Shown here: piece by piece, positions 59,049-64,000 of the stretch
Layout: each line of letters begins with the position of its first letter
Position numbering within the stretch: the first letter of the stretch is position 1
Source: Methylobacter sp.
Lineage (GTDB): Bacteria > Pseudomonadota > Gammaproteobacteria > Methylococcales > Methylomonadaceae
Reading direction: 5' to 3'
Assembly: GCF_004322395.1 (NCBI RefSeq)
Contig: NZ_SCTW01000050.1
Location: 1 to 64,000 of the forward strand
Length of the DNA: 64,000 nt
Notes under the pieces: model-generated
The model's database searches: none
Seen by the model: the letters and a program-made list of their open reading frames with translations, nothing else
Told to the model about the DNA's origin: nothing
Made by a program: the position numbers and the translations under genes

Positions 59049-60746
59049 CTATTCTTTGTCGGTTTTATTTCCATTCACTAGAAGCGGTAAGGTGAGGATG
59101 GCTAAACACATTAGCCAGATTAGCAGTTGATAGTTGGTTGCGGAAAAGATAAAAGCGATACCCATTCTCTCGCCAACATTCGGATAAGCTAGGATAAAGT
59201 CGCGGCTTACCATGAATGCTTTAGTTTCCCAAATAGTAAGAATTAAGCTCATTATCAGCAAGGCGTAACCCATTATCTTATCTTGATCGGCTTTAGTATT
59301 TTGGTGTCCTGCCAATCTGTTAATCTCAATGATCGGTAAAGAGCGTGGACGTACAGTAATATAACTGATGATCATTAAGCCGAAGACACCGACAACAGGT
59401 ATGTAAATCGATACAGTGGGAAAGCTGATATAACGCCCGTTCAATGCTAAACCGAAGGTTTTATAAACGGCAAATCCGGCAAATATTATATAAAGAGTGT
59501 AAATCCAGGCGCCAAATTTTGGGTTGGCAGCTTGGTTGGCTAACAAGCCATAGCCGCGTTGTAATATCAAACCGGCTAAGACGGTGTTTAAGCCCACGGT
59601 TAATATTGTTTGAAAACGCTGCCAGTCGCTATAGCTGGTATACCACAGGTTCTCCGCCATATTTGCCAGTAGCGAGCTAAGCAGTTGCGAGAATAACAAA
59701 AAGAACGCGAGACGCATTGTGGATAATGATTGCAGCTGCTTCCAACAACAGGCGACAATGCCCAGAAAAAATATTGTTGAAGCTATAGTGCCGTTAAGCC
59801 AATCAGGGTTTTCGTAAACCAAGCCGGTTAAAGGGAAAACCTCCTTACGATCGACTGAATAAAGTCCCCAGTTCGCTCCGACTACGCCTTCAAGCTCGCT
59901 TTTCCATGATTGGTTAAAGGCTTCGACAATGTTGTAATCAAAGCCGTTTTTATTGGCGACTTTAATTAATGCGCGGATGAATTTTGCTTCGTTTACAACG
60001 CTAGGTACAGACCAGCCACGTTGACGGCCTTCACCCGGCCATCCGGATTCGCCGATCAGTATCGGTTTGCCGGGCGAAATAGCATCGGCCTCGCGTTGAA
60101 CCTGCTTGAAAATGCGCTCGATATGCGCCGGAGCTTGGTCTACAGTGATAGGTTCATCTTCCCAGTAAGGTAGAATGTGGATGGTGATAAAATCCACTTC
60201 CTTGATTAACTCTGGGTATTTCATGTACATAGACCACACATCGGCATAAGAAACCGGCTGTTTAACCGATCGTTTTACTTCCCGTATGTATTCAATCAGT
60301 TTTTTGGAATCCAGATCGCCACGTAACAGCACTTCGTTGCCGACGATAACCCGCTTGACTACATCGGGATTTGCATTGGCGGAACGGATAACCTCGGCAA
60401 TTTCCGCTTTATTGTCTTCTTTTACAGATCCCAGCCACGCGCCTTGAATCATCTTCAAACCATGTTTTCTAGCTAAGGTGGGAATGATAGGCGTAATGCC
60501 TTCCGCACTGGCATAAGTGCGGATCGAGTGGGTTTTTTCACCCATTAAACGTAAGTCGGCATCGATTTGTTCGGGGGTCGGAAATTTTTCATCCAAAGGC
60601 CCCTGGCCCTCTCGAAACGGGGCAAACGACAGACTGTTAAGCTTTCCAGATGGGACGTCCGCCCCTACATCCTGAGGTAAGTTGGTTAACCAGCCTAACA
60701 AGCCGTTAAGCAAAACAACCAATATAGCGAATGAAGCAGTTTTCAT
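59049..60746 (-). CDS. GH17-type glucanase/transglycosylase with C-terminal membrane domain
   Basis: N-terminal signal-anchor helix (MKTASFAILVVLLNGLLGWL), then a GH17-like barrel: LSFAPFREGQGPLDEKFPT, the acid/base glutamate in VIVGNEVLLRGD, the nucleophile glutamate in ILIGESGWPGEGR, and EAFNQSWKSELEG. Seven or eight transmembrane helices follow (about 330-565). Bacterial GH17 enzymes fused to, or paired with, membrane glycosyltransferases shape beta-glucans, acting as transglycosylases in the periplasm. No cognate glucan synthase is adjacent. The start at 60746 is preferred over an ATG six codons upstream, although neither has a good ribosome site. Confidence 0.85.
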   Translation of the reverse strand: MKTASFAILVVLLNGLLGWLTNLPQDVGADVPSGKLNSLSFAPFREGQGPLDEKFPTPEQIDADLRLMGEKTHSIRTYASAEGITPIIPTLARKHGLKMIQGAWLGSVKEDNKAEIAEVIRSANANPDVVKRVIVGNEVLLRGDLDSKKLIEYIREVKRSVKQPVSYADVWSMYMKYPELIKEVDFITIHILPYWEDEPITVDQAPAHIERIFKQVQREADAISPGKPILIGESGWPGEGRQRGWSVPSVVNEAKFIRALIKVANKNGFDYNIVEAFNQSWKSELEGVVGANWGLYSVDRKEVFPLTGLVYENPDWLNGTIASTIFFLGIVACCWKQLQSLSTMRLAFFLLFSQLLSSLLANMAENLWYTSYSDWQRFQTILTVGLNTVLAGLILQRGYGLLANQAANPKFGAWIYTLYIIFAGFAVYKTFGLALNGRYISFPTVSIYIPVVGVFGLMIISYITVRPRSLPIIEINRLAGHQNTKADQDKIMGYALLIMSLILTIWETKAFMVSRDFILAYPNVGERMGIAFIFSATNYQLLIWLMCLAILTLPLLVNGNKTDKE

Positions 60747-60955
60747 AAATAAACAAACTAGCATTAAAATTTTTGAAGACAGGCGTTATGAAACACGCCA
60801 AGTAAATTGTTTTCGGTATCATCTCATAATTGCCACTTTTTGAATACGGGTAGCCTTTTTGCGAAGAGTACCGAAAAAGCGGTTTTTCATGGCTTAAACT
60901 ACGCAAACGCTAAGCGTTCAGCTAAAATGCGTTTCTTTTTTGCTTGTGTAACGTT

Positions 60956-61606
60956 ATGGCTAAAAATATTCGTATTGAAAGATGTAGCGGTCCGGCTCTG
61001 GAACGATTTATTCCTGAACTTGCCCGGCTTAGAATCGAAGTGTTTCGAGACTTCCCGTATTTGTATGACGGGGATATTGATTATGAAAAAAAATATTTAC
61101 AGACTTATATCGATTGTCCCGAAAGCGTTATTGTCATCGCTTTTGATAGCGATAGCCGATCCTGCTCCCGGCAGGATTCCGGCATACACACCATCCATGG
61201 CGATAAAGTGGTTGGGGCATCGACAGCAATCCCAATGAAATATGAAACTGATGAGTTGAAAAAGCCGTTTATTGAACAGGGTTACAACCTTGATGAGGTT
61301 TTTTATTGCAGTGAATCGGTGCTCGATAAAAATTATCGTGGTCTTGGTATCGGCGTCCGGTTTTTTGAAGAGAGGGAGGCTCACGCCAAGGATTTGGGAG
61401 GCTTCAAGTATATTTGTTTTTGTTGTGTGGAACGACCGATAGATCATCCCAGACGGCCGGCCGATTATGTGCCGTTGGATCGATTCTGGACTAAGCGTGG
61501 TTATGTCAAACATCCTGAACTTCATACAACGTATATCTGGAAAGATCTAGATGATGTTAACGAAACGCCCAAACCGATGACTTTCTGGCTGAAAAATGAA
61601 CTTTAA
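60956..61606 (+). CDS. GNAT-family acetyltransferase with in-frame repeat
   Basis: IRIERCSGPALERFIPELARLRIEVFRDFPYLYDG starts a GNAT fold, with the CoA loop in DKNYRGLGIGVRFFEERE and RFWTKRGYV near the end. Residues about 65-83 (DSDSRSCSRQDSGIHTIH) interrupt the run VIAFD...GDKVVGAST, normally continuous, and share their DNA with rapA. Start at the ATG at 60956, not the TTG at 60944. The stop overlaps the following nitrilase gene by 11 bases, so the two act together, perhaps on the same amine or amide substrate; this is inferred. Confidence 0.8.
   Translation: MAKNIRIERCSGPALERFIPELARLRIEVFRDFPYLYDGDIDYEKKYLQTYIDCPESVIVIAFDSDSRSCSRQDSGIHTIHGDKVVGASTAIPMKYETDELKKPFIEQGYNLDEVFYCSESVLDKNYRGLGIGVRFFEEREAHAKDLGGFKYICFCCVERPIDHPRRPADYVPLDRFWTKRGYVKHPELHTTYIWKDLDDVNETPKPMTFWLKNEL
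61163..61208. repeat. in-frame repeat element inside the GNAT gene
   Basis: GGCATACACACCATC then GGCGATAAAG (61181-61208), 25 of 28 identical to rapA 52211-52238. It also has CTGCTCCCGGCAG just before, a small palindrome. Confidence 0.7.
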
Positions 61607-62456
61607 AATAGCAACGGCTCAATACGACATCAGTTTTTTGGAAGATTGGCCGCAGTATCAAAACAAGGCTGAACGCTGGGTTGCGGAAGCCGTAGAGCAG
61701 GATGCGAAAATTTTGCTTTTCCCTGAATATGCCAGCATGGAGCTGGCCTCGTTATTCGGCGAAGAGGTTTATTCATCATTAAGCAAACAGCTGGCGGCCA
61801 TGCAGTCATTGCACGATGATTATCTGGAATTGTTTCAGGGCTTGGCGAAAAAATATCGCTGCATTATTCAACCGGGCACGTTTCCGGTAAAAACCGATTC
61901 CGGCGCTTATCGAAACCGGGCGTACCTGTTTATGCCGGATAGCCAGTTTGATTATCAGGATAAACTGATGATGACTCGTTTTGAAAACGAACAATGGTTG
62001 ATTCAGAAAGGCGAGGAGCTAAAATATTTTGATACCGAATATGGAAGAATTGCTGTCAACATCTGCTATGACAGTGAGTTTCCTATGTTGGCAAGAAAGC
62101 AGGTTGAAGCCGGGGCGAATCTGATTTTAGTGCCCAGTTGCACCGATACGCTTGCCGGTTATCATCGCGTTAAAATCGGCTGTCAGGCAAGAGCGCTGGA
62201 AAACCAGTGTTATGTGGTTCAATCCTCCTTGGTAGGCAATGCGCCATGGTCGGAAGCTGTGGATGTCAATGTCGGTGCAGCGGCTATCTATACGCCTGTG
62301 GATAGGGGCTTTCCTGATAACGGTATCCTAGCCATAGGTGAACTCAATGCAGTGCAATGGGTTGTTGCCGAAATATCGCTCAGTGCTTGCGGCACAGTTC
62401 GGGAGCAAGGTCAGGTCTTTAACTACAGGGACTGGCCGTTGCAAAATACATTTTAG
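61596..62456 (+). CDS. carbon-nitrogen hydrolase (nitrilase superfamily)
   Basis: The catalytic triad is visible: Glu in LLFPEYASMELAS, Lys in YQDKLMMTRFE, Cys in VNICYDSEFPMLA. About 286 residues, the standard single-domain amidase size. It should hydrolyse an amide bond. It overlaps the GNAT gene by 11 bases; GNAT-nitrilase pairs of this type are known in several bacteria as one fused or paired unit, but I cannot name the substrate. Confidence 0.85.
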   Translation: MNFKIATAQYDISFLEDWPQYQNKAERWVAEAVEQDAKILLFPEYASMELASLFGEEVYSSLSKQLAAMQSLHDDYLELFQGLAKKYRCIIQPGTFPVKTDSGAYRNRAYLFMPDSQFDYQDKLMMTRFENEQWLIQKGEELKYFDTEYGRIAVNICYDSEFPMLARKQVEAGANLILVPSCTDTLAGYHRVKIGCQARALENQCYVVQSSLVGNAPWSEAVDVNVGAAAIYTPVDRGFPDNGILAIGELNAVQWVVAEISLSACGTVREQGQVFNYRDWPLQNTF

Positions 62457-62499
62457 GTTCAAGGTTCAAGGAATTATCGCGCCTTTCACCTTGAACCTA
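62454..62499. repeat. AGGTTCAAGG/CCTTGAACCT inverted repeat
   Basis: TAGGTTCAAGG and CCTTGAACCTA are 24 bases apart, between convergent nitrilase and rpoS genes. The same family lies upstream of purL. It may act as a terminator. Confidence 0.65.
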
Positions 62500-62514
62500 T
62501 TGCCTTATTCATCA

Positions 62515-63498
62515 TTAATTAAAAATGGCTTCGAAAGAATAGCCGTTAAATTCCAGGATTTCTTTCATTCTTTTTAAACCATCCATTTGAATCTGCCTAA
62601 CTCGTTCCCTGGTTACGCCCAGCTCTTGGGCAACCTGCTCAAGGGTTGAGCCTTCATAGCCGCAAAGCCCATAACGGCGGCAAATAACTTCGCGCTGTTT
62701 TTCAGGAAGTTGGAACACCCATTTAGCAATATTTTGCCTCATGCCGTCTTCTTGTATTTTTTCGGCCGGCGACAAGCTCTCGCCGTCGGAAATCGACTCA
62801 ACCAGAGGCTTGTCAAAATCCTTGCCTCCGGGCATATCGATTGAGGTAACGCGTTCGTTAAGCTTAAGCATTTTTTCAACTTTGTTGACAGGTATATCCA
62901 GATGCCCCGCTATATCTTCAGCACTGGGTTCATGATCGAGTAACTGTGCCAAATGGCGTTGAGCTTTAAGATAAGTATTCATTTCTTTAACAATATGAAT
63001 CGGCAACCGAATGGTTCGCGTCTGATTCATAATAGCCCGTTCGATGGTTTGCCTGATCCACCAAGTTGCATAGGTTGAAAATCTAAAGCCTCTTTCAGGA
63101 TCGAATTTTTCAACTGCTCGCATCAAGCCCAGATTGCCCTCTTCAATCAAGTCCAGTAACGGCAAGCCCCTGTTCAGGTAACGGCGGGAGATTTTAACGA
63201 CTAGACGCAAATTACTTTCGATCATAATTTGGCGTGCAGTTTCATCACCTTGTAAGGCTCTGGAACCGTAGAGTTTTTCTTGATCAGCGGTCAGCAATTG
63301 CGAACGAGCCAGCTCATTCAGATAAACCCGCGTCGCATCCATGCTTTTATCTTGCTGCGACTCAATGGTAATTATCTCATCTATATCCAATGCTTCACCG
63401 ACTGACGAATGTGCCTGAAGTTCATCGTCAAAAGACAAATCATCGTCAAATAATACACAAACATCATCGTCCAATAGCTCAACTAATTCTGCCTTCAT
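62515..63498 (-). CDS. rpoS: RNA polymerase sigma factor RpoS
   Basis: The general stress/stationary-phase sigma factor. Regions: an acidic N-terminus ([11 protein letters not shown]), 1.2 ([21 protein letters not shown]), 2.1-2.4 ([69 protein letters not shown]), 3, and 4.2 ([19 protein letters not shown]). 327 residues. It sits directly after nlpD, the arrangement conserved in gammaproteobacteria and usually the source of an rpoS promoter inside nlpD. It may direct the stress expression of other genes here. Confidence 0.97.
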   Translation of the reverse strand: MKAELVELLDDDVCVLFDDDLSFDDELQAHSSVGEALDIDEIITIESQQDKSMDATRVYLNELARSQLLTADQEKLYGSRALQGDETARQIMIESNLRLVVKISRRYLNRGLPLLDLIEEGNLGLMRAVEKFDPERGFRFSTYATWWIRQTIERAIMNQTRTIRLPIHIVKEMNTYLKAQRHLAQLLDHEPSAEDIAGHLDIPVNKVEKMLKLNERVTSIDMPGGKDFDKPLVESISDGESLSPAEKIQEDGMRQNIAKWVFQLPEKQREVICRRYGLCGYEGSTLEQVAQELGVTRERVRQIQMDGLKRMKEILEFNGYSFEAIFN

Positions 63499-63538
63499 GG
63501 TAACCTCTACATTGCTCGACTTAAGCCGAAATGGTTTA

Positions 63539-64000
63539 TTATTTTTCCGGTAAAAAATTAAGCGGATTTACCGGTTTACCGTTTTTTCTAATTTCAAAAT
63601 GCAGCGATGTTTTGATTGATCCAGTTCGTCCAACTTTTGCAATCATCTCACCCTTTTCTACCGTATGTCCCTCTGCAACGAGCAGTCGGCTATTATTGGC
63701 ATAAGCGCTTAAATACAAATCGTTGTGTTTGATAATAAGCAAATTACCGTAGCCAATCAGGCCTTGTCCGCTATAAACAACTTTTCCGGCTTCAGCCGCA
63801 CCCACGTCCTGCCCCATTTCTCCGGCTATATCAATGCCTTTGTTATCGGCTTGAGAAAAAGATTTTAAAACTTTTCCTTTTATCGGCCATTGAAAGTTTA
63901 ACTTTAACATGTTTTCATTATCATTTGAAATAATTGATTTTTTTTGTGGACTACTTCCCTGTTTTTCAGCAATGTCTTTAATTGGCTGGGTTTTATACGT
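63539..64000 (-). CDS. nlpD: NlpD-like M23 peptidase-family protein (3' part only)
   Basis: The visible part is the LytM/M23 domain: [65 protein letters not shown] and [15 protein letters not shown]. Several zinc ligands of active peptidases are replaced (for example NKGIDI in place of HxGxD), as in NlpD-type activators of amidases during cell division. The frame stays open to the window edge, so the N-terminal lipoprotein and LysM parts lie outside. Forty bases separate it from rpoS. Confidence 0.9.
   Translation of the reverse strand, partial: TYKTQPIKDIAEKQGSSPQKKSIISNDNENMLKLNFQWPIKGKVLKSFSQADNKGIDIAGEMGQDVGAAEAGKVVYSGQGLIGYGNLLIIKHNDLYLSAYANNSRLLVAEGHTVEKGEMIAKVGRTGSIKTSLHFEIRKNGKPVNPLNFLPEK

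Overview
The window looks like chromosome from a gammaproteobacterial methylotroph, most likely a Methylococcales methanotroph. This rests on three genes at the left edge (HisA-like protein, ATP-grasp ligase, oxoprolinase-fold protein) that belong to the tetrahydromethanopterin/methylofuran C1 gene set. Gammaproteobacterial housekeeping genes (pntAB, dnaQ, deaD, dapA-bamC, purL, rapA, nlpD-rpoS) agree with this. I did not see any rRNA, tRNA or CRISPR array. No phylogeny was run, so the genus is not claimed.

Layout. 1-3 kb: C1-cofactor genes diverging across two perfect hairpins. 3-8 kb: MarR-type regulator with a cysteine tail, a diguanylate cyclase, and pntAB. 8-10.4 kb: decayed stretch with a transposase tail, a truncated O-methyltransferase and two small DUF proteins. 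10.5-16.2 kb: sensor kinase, receiver protein and NtrC-type sigma54 activator, followed by a UbiA-type prenyltransferase and a PaxB/Pyr4-like membrane terpene cyclase candidate. 16.4-27.8 kb: YedE-type transporter halves, PilZ protein, YajD, then housekeeping genes. 27.8-48.9 kb: a signalling island of about 21 kb with PilZ, HD-GYP, PAS-rich kinases, hybrid kinases, a UrtA-like binding protein, GGDEF-EAL, a hemerythrin kinase, HDOD and receivers. 49.6-50.5 kb: two paralogous His-rich glycine-zipper proteins. 50.7-55.8 kb: rapA, a CvfB-like S1 protein and a DnaJ-Sel1 membrane protein. 55.9-58.9 kb: GGDEF-EAL protein coupled to an ODP-type di-iron metallo-beta-lactamase-fold protein. 59-64 kb: GH17 membrane protein, GNAT-nitrilase pair, rpoS and the end of nlpD.

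The most interesting candidate is the 10.5-16.2 kb block. It is a self-contained regulatory cascade placed directly upstream of a two-gene prenylation plus membrane-cyclisation cassette, with nested palindromes and a possible sigma54 promoter in the intervening DNA. It could make and control a prenylated or cyclised (meroterpenoid-like) product. The second theme is oxygen and c-di-GMP: a hemerythrin-fused kinase and an ODP protein sit beside c-di-GMP enzymes, which would fit an organism that depends on oxygen to oxidise methane. The third theme is repeats inside genes: at least four proteins (ATP-grasp ligase, PurL, RapA, GNAT) seem to carry short in-frame insertions, and two of these share a near-identical 28-nt core.
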